Source: Pseudorhodoferax soli (lineage in GTDB: Bacteria > Pseudomonadota > Gammaproteobacteria > Burkholderiales > Burkholderiaceae_C). From it: a stretch of DNA of 64,000 nucleotides. Every line of letters begins with the position of its first letter. Within the stretch, counting starts at the first letter, position 1. Position numbers and translations under genes: made by a program. Below the pieces are notes generated by a model. It was not told the DNA's origin. It saw only the letters and a list, made by a program, of their open reading frames with translations, and made no database searches. The stretch is from positions 682,001-746,000 of the forward strand of contig NZ_QPJK01000001.1 of the NCBI RefSeq assembly GCF_003337555.1. Reading direction: 5' to 3'. This document shows, piece after piece, positions 19,388 to 29,044 of the stretch.

Positions 19388-19478
19388 CACCGCAGCGCGC
19401 TGCATCGGCGCATCCACCGTGCCCCCACTCGTCGAAGTGCGCGCGGCTCATGATTATTAGAACCAGGGAAGACGCGAC

Positions 19479-20792
19479 ATGAAGATCGCTTTCGTCGGCT
19501 GCGGCTATGTGTTTGACATTTACATGCGCACGCATTGGGCGCACTCGGAACTGGACATCTGCGGCGTGTTCGACCTCGACACCACCCGCTCCGCCACCGT
19601 GTCTAAGCACTACGGGTTCAAGGTGTACCCCGACCTAGCAACTTTGCTGGCCGACCCGCAGGTGGAAGCTGTCGTGAACCTCACCAGCATCCACTCTCAC
19701 TACGCCACCACCAAGCGCGCGCTGGAAGCCGGCAAACACGTCTATTCCGAAAAGCCATTCACGACCGACATAGACAAGACACGCGAGCTGTTCGCAATGG
19801 CCGAAACGCGCGGCCTTGTGCTTAGCGGTGCGCCCAGCAACCTTTACTGCGATGCCGTCAGCACCTTGTGGAAGGCGGTGCGCGATGGCGCGATCGGCAA
19901 GCCGGTGCTTGTGTACGCCGAACTGGACGACAACCCCGCCCACATGATGCAACTGGAAAAAGTGCAGAGCCCCACCGGTGCGCCTTTCCCCTACGCTGAG
20001 GAATTCCAGGAGGGCTGCACCGTCGAACACGTGGCCTACCACTTGGTATGGCTGTGCGCCATGTTCGGCCCCGTGCTGTCGGTCACCGCATTCTCTGACT
20101 TCCTGGTGCACCACAAAACCGACACCCCCTTGATCCCAGCCGACACGCCCGATTTCTCAGTGGCCTGCCTGCACTTTGCCAACGGTGTAGCCGCGCGTGT
20201 CACCTGCACCTGGGTATCGCCCCGCAACCACCAGATGCACATCATCGGCGAGCAAGGCGAGATCACCGCTGACAACGTCTTCCACGACCAGTCTCCCGTG
20301 CATCTGGAGCGGTTCTCGCGCGTCACGCTGGCCGCACGCAAGGCTTACACGGTGCGCACTCAGCCGTTAATTGGGCGCCTGTTCGGCGTGGGCGGCCGCC
20401 GCCAGCCATTGGTACGTCGCTGGATGTCGCACGCAGTCGAGGCCGAAAAGGGCGTTGGCCGCTCTCCCAAGCACAAGCTTGTCAGTTGGCTGCGGCGGCG
20501 CGAAATCTACGCGCAAGACAAACTACTCGGCATCGCAGAGATGTCCCGTGCGCTCAGCGAGGGCCGCAAGCAGCCCATGCAGCCTGACTTTCATATGCAC
20601 ATCAATGAGTTGTCTTTGCTGATACAGCGCGCCGGCCGCACCGGTGTGGCCCTGACACCGACGACGACTTTCCAACCCTTTGAGCCGTTGGCCGACGTGG
20701 CGCAGAGCCAGCGCAACTACTTGGCGAGCTACAAGTCGGCGCCGCTCGAGCGTTTGGTGACTGGATTGGTGGAGTCATTGCACAAGCGCTAA
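19479..20792 (+). CDS. Gfo/Idh/MocA family oxidoreductase
   Basis: 437 residues with an N-terminal Rossmann fold (IAFVGCGYVFDIYMRTHW) and the family EKP motif (VYSEKPF, near residue 90) followed by the C-terminal alpha/beta domain. These enzymes oxidise or reduce nucleotide-sugar or inositol substrates using NAD(P). In this locus it probably makes a precursor sugar. An extended segment at about residues 285-345 (FSRVTLAARKAYTVRTQPL onward) is longer than in simple family members. It ends 20 bases from the convergent glycosyltransferase and closes the plus-strand arm. Confidence 0.85.
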   Translation: MKIAFVGCGYVFDIYMRTHWAHSELDICGVFDLDTTRSATVSKHYGFKVYPDLATLLADPQVEAVVNLTSIHSHYATTKRALEAGKHVYSEKPFTTDIDKTRELFAMAETRGLVLSGAPSNLYCDAVSTLWKAVRDGAIGKPVLVYAELDDNPAHMMQLEKVQSPTGAPFPYAEEFQEGCTVEHVAYHLVWLCAMFGPVLSVTAFSDFLVHHKTDTPLIPADTPDFSVACLHFANGVAARVTCTWVSPRNHQMHIIGEQGEITADNVFHDQSPVHLERFSRVTLAARKAYTVRTQPLIGRLFGVGGRRQPLVRRWMSHAVEAEKGVGRSPKHKLVSWLRRREIYAQDKLLGIAEMSRALSEGRKQPMQPDFHMHINELSLLIQRAGRTGVALTPTTTFQPFEPLADVAQSQRNYLASYKSAPLERLVTGLVESLHKR

Positions 20793-20812
20793 GCCTGCAA
20801 TGATCAAGCCTC

Positions 20813-21619
20813 TCAGCGCTCACCGAAGAACTCACGTCGCATAGAGGCCGTCAAGGGCCTCAGCGCCTTCAAGTGACTCCATACCTGAGCTGGATCGCGC
20901 AACGCCTCTCGATTGAATATGTACTTCTTGAATATCCCGGGGGTCATGCTATGTGACCCGGCTTGGCCGATGCGGTAGACAGCGCCGTCGAAAGGAAGGT
21001 CTTCCAGCGGCGCTCCGCGATCAGCGAGGAAACCGGGCACGCGGTAGTGGCCACCCAGCATGCTCTTAATGTAATCAGCGCTGGCATCCTCGAAGCGCTC
21101 GGGTAGGCCGTAAGCATCGGCGCGTACGACCAGCGAAGTGCCGCAGACACGATTGAAGTTGTCATGGCGCATGACAACGGAGCCGCCATCGCCCCAAACC
21201 CAGCCAGTTGCAATGCGCCATCCGTGGGCCTGTGGACGCTCTGCCGCGAAGCCTGCAAGCCGGGCACTGACGAAGTCGTCGTCATCTGAAATCATGAAGA
21301 AGCGGCTGCCGCGGGCGCTGAGCATGCCGCGCAGCACTCGGCGCCCCTTGTCGAGCCGAAACGCCTCCAGGAAGTCCTGCTTGGTCGCGCGACCTTGGTC
21401 GTGCAGAACGTTCGGAGCAAAGTCAACCCACTCTACGCCGAAGCGGTCGGGTAGAGGTGGTAGATCAGAGCCGGTATTTGCGACGATCAACCCGCGCCAA
21501 TCAGGGTGCGCCTGCGCCGAGATCGACTTGACGGTCTGCGCCAAGTTAGCCTTGAGTTGCGGCCAATCCCGTGCATTTTTTGGGTGCCGGACCGGCACAA
21601 CGAAGGTAAGAGCAGTCAC
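20813..21619 (-). CDS. Glycosyltransferase, GT2-like
   Basis: 268 residues. It opens with FVVPVRHPKNARDWPQLK and carries an acidic run in FFMISDDDDFVSARL near residue 107 that resembles the metal-binding DxD of GT-A enzymes. The group is less canonical than family GT2 but its position, last in the minus-strand operon, supports transfer of a sugar to the repeat unit. The GTG start at 21619 overlaps the pyruvyltransferase stop (GTGA). Confidence 0.7.
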   Translation of the reverse strand: MTALTFVVPVRHPKNARDWPQLKANLAQTVKSISAQAHPDWRGLIVANTGSDLPPLPDRFGVEWVDFAPNVLHDQGRATKQDFLEAFRLDKGRRVLRGMLSARGSRFFMISDDDDFVSARLAGFAAERPQAHGWRIATGWVWGDGGSVVMRHDNFNRVCGTSLVVRADAYGLPERFEDASADYIKSMLGGHYRVPGFLADRGAPLEDLPFDGAVYRIGQAGSHSMTPGIFKKYIFNREALRDPAQVWSHLKALRPLTASMRREFFGER

Positions 21620-22638
21620 CGCGCGGCCTCCTTAGCGACGCCCGCTACGCTTGCCGCCTGCTCCCGCGCCCACTGCATCCCGTCTTGCAGTGAACGTGCA
21701 CGATACGTAAGGTCCATCCCACCCGGAAAGGCATCCATGAATCTCGTGATCTTGCCGTAGGAGTTGTCCAATACCGCGTGCGGCTTGCCCATCAGCAGCG
21801 ACACGATATGCACGTGGAGCCGATCAGTAACGATCGCGCGCGCGCGCGCCAACTGGCGCGTGCCGCGGCCAAATCGTTGCGCCGCCGCTGCGTCGAACAT
21901 GCTTTTTCTCATGGCAATCCGATCAAGCGTGGATATTGCCGCCATCGTGCCGAGAGTCTTGGCCCAGCGCACCGGCAACTTGGGCTCCTTGATCCAGTCC
22001 TCTACCGGGCAGTCAAGCTCAGCGGTGCCGTCGCGTGAGGCAACCTTTTCCTTATCCTCGCGCAACATTGCCAACAACGGTATTGAGGGCGGAGGCATGG
22101 CATCCAGCGTACCAATGCAGAAAGCCATATCCGGACACAGCTTGACCTCGCAGTCGAAGCGCTTGCGCGCAAACTCCAACGACTCTTGATCGCGGACCAG
22201 AAGCACGAAGTTCTTGTGCTTGGCAATCACGCGAGCAGACTCCTCGACACGCGCGTCACTGTCATAGTGGATCGACTGCGGGAACTGCACGATCAGCCGG
22301 TCCGGCCATCGCTTCAATATGCGCTCGCGAAAGTTCTGGTGCGACACCCATATATCTCCAAAATTGCCGCCACCATGAATGAAGATCGGTCCCTGTGGCA
22401 CCTTCCGCTCCAGTTGTCGATCAGAGAAGTCCTCAATTTTTGAGACGTAGTCGGGCGACTTGTGATAATGCTGCTTTAGGTACGCTATTTCACCTAACCA
22501 AATGGCAGAGTCGCCCACGTTACGGATGTCGGGAAAGTCGACGATGGCCATCGGCGCCTTGCCGATCAACGGCCCAAGCACGTCGTGGATCTTGCCCTGC
22601 ATGGCCGCAATGTATTCGCGGGATGTTTGTGGTTGCAT
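21616..22638 (-). CDS. Polysaccharide pyruvyl transferase (third of three)
   Basis: 340 residues. The fold markers are the N-terminal DFPDIRNVGDSAIWLGE, the glycine-rich HGGGNFGDIWVSHQ, and the C-terminal TDRLHVHIVSLLMGKPHAV. Members of this family add pyruvate ketals from phosphoenolpyruvate to sugars of exopolysaccharides, giving negative charge; some add to lipid-linked precursors. Similar to EpsO/YvfF-type proteins. It overlaps the downstream transferase by four bases. Confidence 0.88.
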   Translation of the reverse strand: MQPQTSREYIAAMQGKIHDVLGPLIGKAPMAIVDFPDIRNVGDSAIWLGEIAYLKQHYHKSPDYVSKIEDFSDRQLERKVPQGPIFIHGGGNFGDIWVSHQNFRERILKRWPDRLIVQFPQSIHYDSDARVEESARVIAKHKNFVLLVRDQESLEFARKRFDCEVKLCPDMAFCIGTLDAMPPPSIPLLAMLREDKEKVASRDGTAELDCPVEDWIKEPKLPVRWAKTLGTMAAISTLDRIAMRKSMFDAAAAQRFGRGTRQLARARAIVTDRLHVHIVSLLMGKPHAVLDNSYGKITRFMDAFPGGMDLTYRARSLQDGMQWAREQAASVAGVAKEAAR

Positions 22639-22670
22639 TCATTGCTCCTAGGCCACAGTGGCCAACCGGC

Positions 22671-24167
22671 TCAGGCGTCTGCGCTGCCTGGCCGCAACTT
22701 CTTCCAAACTTTGGCCATCAAACGGCCAATTTCTTGCTCGGGGCCAGACGGCCTGCCAGCCCGTCGCCACAGCCACCGACAGCTGGTGCTGTAGAGCAAT
22801 ATGGACGTGGCGCCAAGCACCAATATCTCGAGCGCAAGCGACCACGTATCAGCACGCGCAGGCAGAAAATATACGACGGCAAGCGTGCCAATCACCATCA
22901 CCGCTGCGGCACAGAAGCTCCGCGCGTTCACGGCCAGTTGCTCGGCGACAGAGACGTTGATCAAACGCCGTACCAACACCATGTTGACGACTGTCGCGAT
23001 CAAGCCGGTGAAAACGCGCGCGCCGATCACACCTTCCAGGCCATAAAGATACATTGCGCCTACGATCAACGGAATGCGCACCACGAGCATCTGCACGCTG
23101 CGCACAAACAGCAGCCGGGTCTGCCCCAGCGCCATACCAAGCGCATCTGCCGAAGAACCAAGCGTCTGCACCGCATGTACAGAAGCGAGCGCCTGCACGA
23201 TGAAGATCGCAGGCACCCACTTTTCACCCATACCTAGACGGATCAGCGGATCGGCAACCAGTGCCGCACCGATGCCCGCCGGAAGGGCGATGGCGGTCAC
23301 GACCGCCTGCGCCCGCTGGTAGGCCGACGACAAGCGCTCCCGGTCATCGCGCATGCTGGAGAACGCAGGATAAAACGTCTGGCGCAGCGGTGTCGTCGCT
23401 TCGCGCGTTGGAATCGCCGCAAGGTTGCCGCCCACCGAGTAGTGGCCAAGCGCCTCGTTTCCGAGCAACTTACCAATAAACAAAGTGTCGAAACGCCAGT
23501 TCAGCGTGTTCACGATCTGCACGGCCGACACCCAAACCGAGAAAGACAACAGATCCTTCGCATGCGCCAAGCCCAGTCGCGGTCGGTATGGCATTACCGT
23601 GTACGACACAACCAGCGTCGTCAGCTGCGTCGCCACGATCCCTACCACCAGCGCCCAATAGCTACGGAAGATGTAGGCGACAACGACAGAAGCTACAACG
23701 CCAACCAGCTTTTGGCTGACATTGAGCACGAACTCCTGCCAGAAGATCAGTTCGCGTTGCAGCACGATACGACGCGGGTTGGCCAGTCCACCGAGGAACA
23801 CGCTAGCACCCATGCCCGCCATGATGCCCACCAAGCGTGGATCATCGTAGAAGCTGGCCAGCGGTGAACCGGCCAATGCGAGTGCGCCGCCGAGCACGCC
23901 GCCTCGCAGCGCGTTCATCGTGAAGGCGGAATGAAAATGCGCGTCAGTCAGTGCCCGATGCCGCACCAGCGCCTGTGCAAGCGATAGTTCGGTGACCTCC
24001 GTGACCAGCAGCATCAGAGTCGTCGCCACGGCAACCACCCCAAAATCGTCTGGCGAAAGCAAACGTGCCATGGCAACCATGCTGATGATCGACAGCAGAT
24101 TGACGATGGCGCGGGCGAAGGACAGCCAGGCGCTGCCCTTGATCAGCTTGTCGGTGATGCTGCTCAT
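22671..24167 (-). CDS. Polysaccharide flippase (MOP superfamily), second of two
   Basis: 498 residues with 12-14 hydrophobic segments. The opening SSITDKLIKGSAWLSFARAI and LLSPDDFGVVAVATTLMLLV are typical of the WzxC-type branch of the Wzx/PST flippases that move undecaprenyl-linked repeat units across the inner membrane. A second flippase of the same type is at 27486-29000, so one of them may be redundant, specialised for a different glycan, or a duplicate. Confidence 0.9.
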   Translation of the reverse strand: MSSITDKLIKGSAWLSFARAIVNLLSIISMVAMARLLSPDDFGVVAVATTLMLLVTEVTELSLAQALVRHRALTDAHFHSAFTMNALRGGVLGGALALAGSPLASFYDDPRLVGIMAGMGASVFLGGLANPRRIVLQRELIFWQEFVLNVSQKLVGVVASVVVAYIFRSYWALVVGIVATQLTTLVVSYTVMPYRPRLGLAHAKDLLSFSVWVSAVQIVNTLNWRFDTLFIGKLLGNEALGHYSVGGNLAAIPTREATTPLRQTFYPAFSSMRDDRERLSSAYQRAQAVVTAIALPAGIGAALVADPLIRLGMGEKWVPAIFIVQALASVHAVQTLGSSADALGMALGQTRLLFVRSVQMLVVRIPLIVGAMYLYGLEGVIGARVFTGLIATVVNMVLVRRLINVSVAEQLAVNARSFCAAAVMVIGTLAVVYFLPARADTWSLALEILVLGATSILLYSTSCRWLWRRAGRPSGPEQEIGRLMAKVWKKLRPGSADA

Positions 24168-24192
24168 GCTTGCGACTCGGGTCCCCGCCTAT

Positions 24193-25161
24193 TCAGCGCC
24201 CAAGGCGCGCGATTTTCCGCAGGGCTGCGCCCGAGCGTTCACGCACAAAGTCGAACGCTGCGGCTGCAAAGGCCTTGTCCCGCGCCCCACGAGTCAACAG
24301 CGTTCCGAACTGCAGCCCACGCACCGCAGACACCGCTTCGTATCGCGTCTGCAGTTGCCTCACAGCTGCCACACGCTGCTCCATCAACGCACGCAACCTC
24401 GGATTGCCAGCCACGAACGGATCGTTCAGCAACTGCGCGCTGTGGTCGACCATGGCACCGTAGTCAATGCGCGTGCGGCTAAAACCCGAGGACCGGTCCG
24501 TGTAGTGATAGCCGACTTCGCGCGTCAGCACATAGCGGCCACCAGCTCGCAGCAGGTCGAACATCAGCAGGTAGTCCTCGCCATGTCGCGACTTCGTCGG
24601 ATAATGCAGTTTCTGTTCGTCCATGAAGGCGCGGCGAAACATCGGCTTGAGTAGCCCCCAGTCCGACTCGTCGTTGAAGGGGCGGGCGCGATCAACGAAG
24701 CGCTCGGCGGAGATCAGCTCGGGGCTCTGCCCCTCGCCCAGCCCTGCTTGGCTAAACGAGCCAGACTTCACGTTGAACCAGGCAAAGTTGTCGGCGACCG
24801 CATCCGCCTGCTCTGTTTGCGCAACGTGCAGCAGATGCTTGATGCGTCCGGGCACCATCGCATCGTCGGCGTCGAGAACTGCGATCCAGTCGCCTATCGC
24901 GGCATTTAGTCCAGCGTTGCGCGCTTTCGAGGGTCCACCGTTCTGCGCCAGGCGAAGCAAGCGAATGCGCCCATCCTTGACGGCGAGTGCGCGCACAGCT
25001 TCGGCTGTGCCGTCCTGCGACGCGTCATCGACGACGAGAATCTCATGTACCGGCCAGGTTTGCGCCTGTGCAGATTCGATGGCGCGGTCAACAAAGCTGG
25101 CCGCGTTGTAAGCGGCAATCAACACGGTCACGCGCTCGGGCGAGGGTTGGCGTTCGTTCAT
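24193..25161 (-). CDS. Family 2 glycosyltransferase
   Basis: 322 residues from the ATG at 25161. The GT-A fold markers are VTVLIAAYNAASFVDRAIES, DDASQDGTAE, ARNAGLNAAIGDWIAVLDADD (DxD) and the late GEDYLLMFDLLRAGG. It transfers an activated sugar to the lipid-linked repeat unit in the cytoplasm. A TTG at 25179 would lengthen it by six residues and overlap the upstream gene; the ATG is preferred. Confidence 0.9.
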   Translation of the reverse strand: MNERQPSPERVTVLIAAYNAASFVDRAIESAQAQTWPVHEILVVDDASQDGTAEAVRALAVKDGRIRLLRLAQNGGPSKARNAGLNAAIGDWIAVLDADDAMVPGRIKHLLHVAQTEQADAVADNFAWFNVKSGSFSQAGLGEGQSPELISAERFVDRARPFNDESDWGLLKPMFRRAFMDEQKLHYPTKSRHGEDYLLMFDLLRAGGRYVLTREVGYHYTDRSSGFSRTRIDYGAMVDHSAQLLNDPFVAGNPRLRALMEQRVAAVRQLQTRYEAVSAVRGLQFGTLLTRGARDKAFAAAAFDFVRERSGAALRKIARLGR

Positions 25162-25168
25162 ATCCGGC

Positions 25169-26176
25169 TCAAGTTGCAAGGCGCTTCGCAGCCTCGACAG
25201 CTTCCTGCATCTGCACTAGCCTCCGCGCAAAATCAGCGTCGCGGCTGAGATAGCACGGTCCCTTGGCCGCACTCGCCAAAGCCAGTCGAGCGCCTCTGGT
25301 GTATAGCGGGTCGGCCAAGCGCATTGGCCAGCGTAGCAGCCGCACCAGCCTGCGCTGGCGCGCGAAGTTAAGTTCGCTGTTGGCGGACGAGAACCGTCGC
25401 TCAAGATAGGCGCGCAACGTGGCCGCCTCGGCGTTTTCGGGTATATCGGCTTCACCGCGCACGCCCGTGCGGAGCAACAGCTTGCGCATATGGCCAAAGC
25501 GGTCGCGATCACTGGCGGTTCCTGCCGGAATGCTCACCGGCGCATACGTAAGGCCCAGCGAGAGGCACCAGTCGCGCCACTTGAACTCCTCGATGGCTGG
25601 CGAGATTCTCAGCGGAACCCACGGAATACGCAGAGTGTCAGCAACGATGGCCCCGTGCATGGCCTCTGTCACAACCAATCGAGCCTGCGCAAACTGCGCC
25701 AGGATGTCCCGGACTGGCTGCTGCGGCGTCACGTAGGTCATGCCCAAGTCCTCCACCATTTGTCGCCAAGGCGTCGAGAAGATCGACCGGTGATGCGGCA
25801 TGAACAGCACCTTGCCCGCCTCTTCCGCGCGCTGCACTACCTGCGGAAGTGCGGCCAGCAAAATGGCGCTATCGGTTGCAGCGGCCTCGGGCCTTTCGAT
25901 CACCGCTGCCGTCAGCGGCCCTCGAACCCCCAGCACATGCCAGCCGCTCATGTCCTGCGGCGGCACACCATAAGATGTCCCCGAACCAAGCACGATGACC
26001 TTACGCCGTGTGCCTGCGAACGGGGCCAGTTGCTGCTGAGTCAGAACACTACCGATGCCGACAAGCACGATGTCCGGATCGTCCAGCATCTCGGCAGGGA
26101 ACAGTTGAGGCCATACAACCTCATTCAAGTCGTCACCGAAGTTGTGCTTCGGATCTTTGTAGTAGACGATTTCCAT
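25169..26176 (-). CDS. Polysaccharide pyruvyl transferase family protein (second of three)
   Basis: 335 residues beginning MEIVYYKDPKHNFGDDLNEV. This start and the region ALPQVV...VLFMPHHRS...VTEAMHGAIVADTLRIPWV are those of the exopolysaccharide pyruvyltransferase ExoV-like branch. The frame is open upstream to 26257, but the ATG at 26176 begins the conserved domain. It sits between a GT4 gene and a GT2 gene and should decorate the polymer with pyruvate. Confidence 0.87.
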   Translation of the reverse strand: MEIVYYKDPKHNFGDDLNEVVWPQLFPAEMLDDPDIVLVGIGSVLTQQQLAPFAGTRRKVIVLGSGTSYGVPPQDMSGWHVLGVRGPLTAAVIERPEAAATDSAILLAALPQVVQRAEEAGKVLFMPHHRSIFSTPWRQMVEDLGMTYVTPQQPVRDILAQFAQARLVVTEAMHGAIVADTLRIPWVPLRISPAIEEFKWRDWCLSLGLTYAPVSIPAGTASDRDRFGHMRKLLLRTGVRGEADIPENAEAATLRAYLERRFSSANSELNFARQRRLVRLLRWPMRLADPLYTRGARLALASAAKGPCYLSRDADFARRLVQMQEAVEAAKRLAT

Positions 26177-26196
26177 AGCAATCGTTGAAATGCTGC

Positions 26197-27375
26197 TCAA
26201 AGGACCGGCGCAATGCGCGCCCAGTCGTCGTATTCCTGCTCGAGCAGTCGCGTGCAAGCCCCGAGATCGAAGCGCTCACGCGCGAAGCCAGTGGCTGCGG
26301 CAGACATGCGCTCTGCGAGCGCGGGATCGCTGAGTATGCGGCTGAGCGCACTAGCCAAACCGGGCACGTTGCCTGGAACCGTCGCCAGCCCTGTAACCCC
26401 ATCGACGATGCCCTCTGTTGCGCCCCCTCTTGCAGAGGTAACAACGGGTACGCCACAAGCTTGAGCCTCGACGATGACCAAGCCCAACCCCTCGGCATCC
26501 CCATTCTCGGCAACAACGCTTGGCAAGCACAGCAGCCGAGCCTGGGAAATCTGCGCTCTAACCGCCTCCGCAGGCTGGCTGCCCAAGAACTCCACCGGAA
26601 CACCCAGTTGTTCTGCTTGGCGACGCAGGATCGGCGCCAACGGACCATCGCCGATCACGGCGAGCTCGAGATGGGGTATTTCCTGCCGCACACGCGCGAA
26701 TGCATCAATCAGATGCGCACAGCCCTTCTTCTCAACCAACCGCCCGACGAAAAGTATTCTTGGTCGACGCTTCGCTACCGGCAAGCCCTGCGGAGTGAAG
26801 CGAGCCATGTCGATGCCAATGTAGTGCACTGCGATCTTCTCCGGCGCAATGCCATAAGCAATGGCAGCCTCGCGCACCGCATGGCTCACTGCAACAATTC
26901 GTACGCGTGGATGTCGGGACATCGCGACTAGCCGGTGGGGGTAGCTTCGGCCTAGCCATCCCCCTTGGCCTTCCTCCCACCATGATCTGTAAGTATTGAT
27001 GTCGTAGCCGTGCAGGGTTACAAGGACCGGTAACCCAAGGTGACGAAGAGCAGGCCACATCGCTACGGCATCGGTACCAAAGTGCACATGGACAAGGTCT
27101 GCTTGCTCGCGCCGCAGTTGCGCAACTACACCTGGCGGCGGCAAGTTCAAGACTTGGCACAGCCGCCAGACCAGCCCCGCTGGGTCAGCGTTGCGCAGCA
27201 TGCGTAGCTCGAGGCCATCCAGCCCCAAACTTGGAGTAGTCCGCCTCACTCCCACCAATACTGGCTCCCAATTTCTGCAGGCTTGCACCTGCTCCTTGAT
27301 GAACGTTTCCGAGTAGGGAAGCACATCCGAGCGATGGACAATGACCTTGCGGGATGCGGAACGCGGTGATCTCAT
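26197..27375 (-). CDS. Family 4 glycosyltransferase
   Basis: 392 residues, GT-B fold. The N-terminal half has the SETFIKEQ signature of GT4 EPS enzymes and LHGYDIN; the C-terminal half has ILFVGRLVEKKGCAHLIDAF, then EGLGLVIVEAQACGVPVV with the E-x7-E catalytic/donor-binding pattern. ATG at 27375 is chosen; a TTG at 27402 would add nine residues. It lies about 110 bases after the flippase gene in a more AT-rich gap. Confidence 0.9.
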   Translation of the reverse strand: MRSPRSASRKVIVHRSDVLPYSETFIKEQVQACRNWEPVLVGVRRTTPSLGLDGLELRMLRNADPAGLVWRLCQVLNLPPPGVVAQLRREQADLVHVHFGTDAVAMWPALRHLGLPVLVTLHGYDINTYRSWWEEGQGGWLGRSYPHRLVAMSRHPRVRIVAVSHAVREAAIAYGIAPEKIAVHYIGIDMARFTPQGLPVAKRRPRILFVGRLVEKKGCAHLIDAFARVRQEIPHLELAVIGDGPLAPILRRQAEQLGVPVEFLGSQPAEAVRAQISQARLLCLPSVVAENGDAEGLGLVIVEAQACGVPVVTSARGGATEGIVDGVTGLATVPGNVPGLASALSRILSDPALAERMSAAATGFARERFDLGACTRLLEQEYDDWARIAPVL

Positions 27376-27485
27376 GGATATGGGTGAAGCAACACAAGCC
27401 AAGCAAATGCCACACGCAATTCGCGCGCCTGCGGTTGCTGTCTAATTCTTCTTTGGATAAGTGAGTGCATCGAGGAGCCAAACAA

Positions 27486-29000
27486 CTAGCGCAATTGCCT
27501 GAATAAGGCGCCGGTCTCACGCAAGGCTTTCCAGCCTCCTGGCAAGACTGCGATCGCCATCACCCAGGCGACGACGAAGGCGACAGCTTGGACGCTCAGC
27601 ATGACGATGTGACTAACGCTTTCGAGTGCGGCGAGGCCGCCAATCGCCGAAGCCAGACAGCTAGCGACCAGGGAGGTAGCGACCGGCAGCCGGATCGAGC
27701 GCCAGAAGTCCCCCATCTGAATGCCCGTCTGTCTGAACGCCAGCCGAAGCGTGGGGTACAGCAAGGCGTACACAGCAACGCCGTAGCCCACTGCAACCCC
27801 GAATGGCCCCCAGGGCAGCGCCGCAACGAAAGCAGCGCAGACCACCACGGCATTGATGACCCCTAGCAGCAGATAGTCGCGCGAGCGGCCAGACGCCAGT
27901 GACACCAGCCCGCGCAGGCTGGCAACGGGTTGGATGAAAGCCGTCACAGCGAGCGCCTGAAAAATCGGGACAGCAGCGAGCCATCTCTCCCCCAATAGCA
28001 AGCCGATCACCTGCTCGGCTGCAACCGCCAGAAACGCAACCAACGGCATGGACGTCAGGGCTAGCAGGAAGCTGACTTTGAGATAGTAGGCTCGAAACTT
28101 CTCAGGCTCATCGCGCAGTCGACTCATCGCTGAGAAGGCCACGGCGCTGATGGGCGTTCGCAAGTTCGTGATCGGAAACATCAGCAACTGATAGGCTCGG
28201 CTGTAGATGCCCAACGCTTCGGCACCCCACACGCGCCCAATCAGGATGTTGTCCAGATTGCGGTGAAAGTAGTTGACGAACTCGAAAGCGGTCACGTGTC
28301 CGCCGAACTGCAAGAGGCTGCGCACACCCTGTCCGCGTTGCGGCCGCTGGATGCGCAACGTAACCAACAGAATCAGCAACAGGCTGGTAGCCGCGGCGCC
28401 GGCGATGGTCCCCCATACCAACGACCAGTAAGAGTGCCCCTGAAAGGCAAGGACCACTGCCACCAGCAAACTGGCCAAGGCGCCCACGACGTCCGCCAGT
28501 GCCTTGCGCTTGAATTGCAGCCGGCTTTGCAGCATGGCGCCATGCTGGCTGCCCAGGCTGGTCAGCACGAAAGAGATGGAGATCAGCATCGTCGCAGGGA
28601 CCAAGGCCGGATTGCCGAAGATCCAGCCAGCCAATGGCGCTGCCGTGGCCACGAGGACGCTCAGCGCCACCCCCGCTGCAAGGTTCAACCAGAAGAGGTT
28701 GCTGGCTTGCAGGGCGGTCAGGAGGCTGCCCTTTTGCACTGCAGCGGCAGAAAGGCCAAAGTCTTTGAAGACAGCAACAAAGGCCGTCACCGAAAGCACC
28801 ATGGCCAACACGCCGAAATCCTCCGGCGACAACAGACGCGCAAGTACCGCCGTCGAGGCCAGACTGAAGACCACGCTGACCAATCTCGCGCCCACAGTCA
28901 GCAAGCCGCCACTCACCGACTTCCTGCGCAGTTCGCCCAGGTCGACTGGCGGGCCTGGCTTGATGGGCTCGGACATGGTGCCAGGCAATTCAGTCGCCAT
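27486..29000 (-). CDS. Polysaccharide flippase (MOP superfamily), first of two
   Basis: 504 residues with 12-14 membrane segments. GGLLTVGARLVSVVFSLAST, LLSPEDFGVLAMV and FFHRNLDN-like NYFHRNLDNILIGRVWG are typical of WzxC-type flippases. It should move the completed lipid-linked repeat unit to the periplasm for polymerisation. It is 44 bases after the GT2 gene at 29045. Similar in length and layout to the second flippase at 22671-24167. Confidence 0.9.
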   Translation of the reverse strand: MATELPGTMSEPIKPGPPVDLGELRRKSVSGGLLTVGARLVSVVFSLASTAVLARLLSPEDFGVLAMVLSVTAFVAVFKDFGLSAAAVQKGSLLTALQASNLFWLNLAAGVALSVLVATAAPLAGWIFGNPALVPATMLISISFVLTSLGSQHGAMLQSRLQFKRKALADVVGALASLLVAVVLAFQGHSYWSLVWGTIAGAAATSLLLILLVTLRIQRPQRGQGVRSLLQFGGHVTAFEFVNYFHRNLDNILIGRVWGAEALGIYSRAYQLLMFPITNLRTPISAVAFSAMSRLRDEPEKFRAYYLKVSFLLALTSMPLVAFLAVAAEQVIGLLLGERWLAAVPIFQALAVTAFIQPVASLRGLVSLASGRSRDYLLLGVINAVVVCAAFVAALPWGPFGVAVGYGVAVYALLYPTLRLAFRQTGIQMGDFWRSIRLPVATSLVASCLASAIGGLAALESVSHIVMLSVQAVAFVVAWVMAIAVLPGGWKALRETGALFRQLR

Positions 29001-29044
29001 GCTTCATCGACCGCAACAGCCTGGGCTCAACACGATACGCAGGC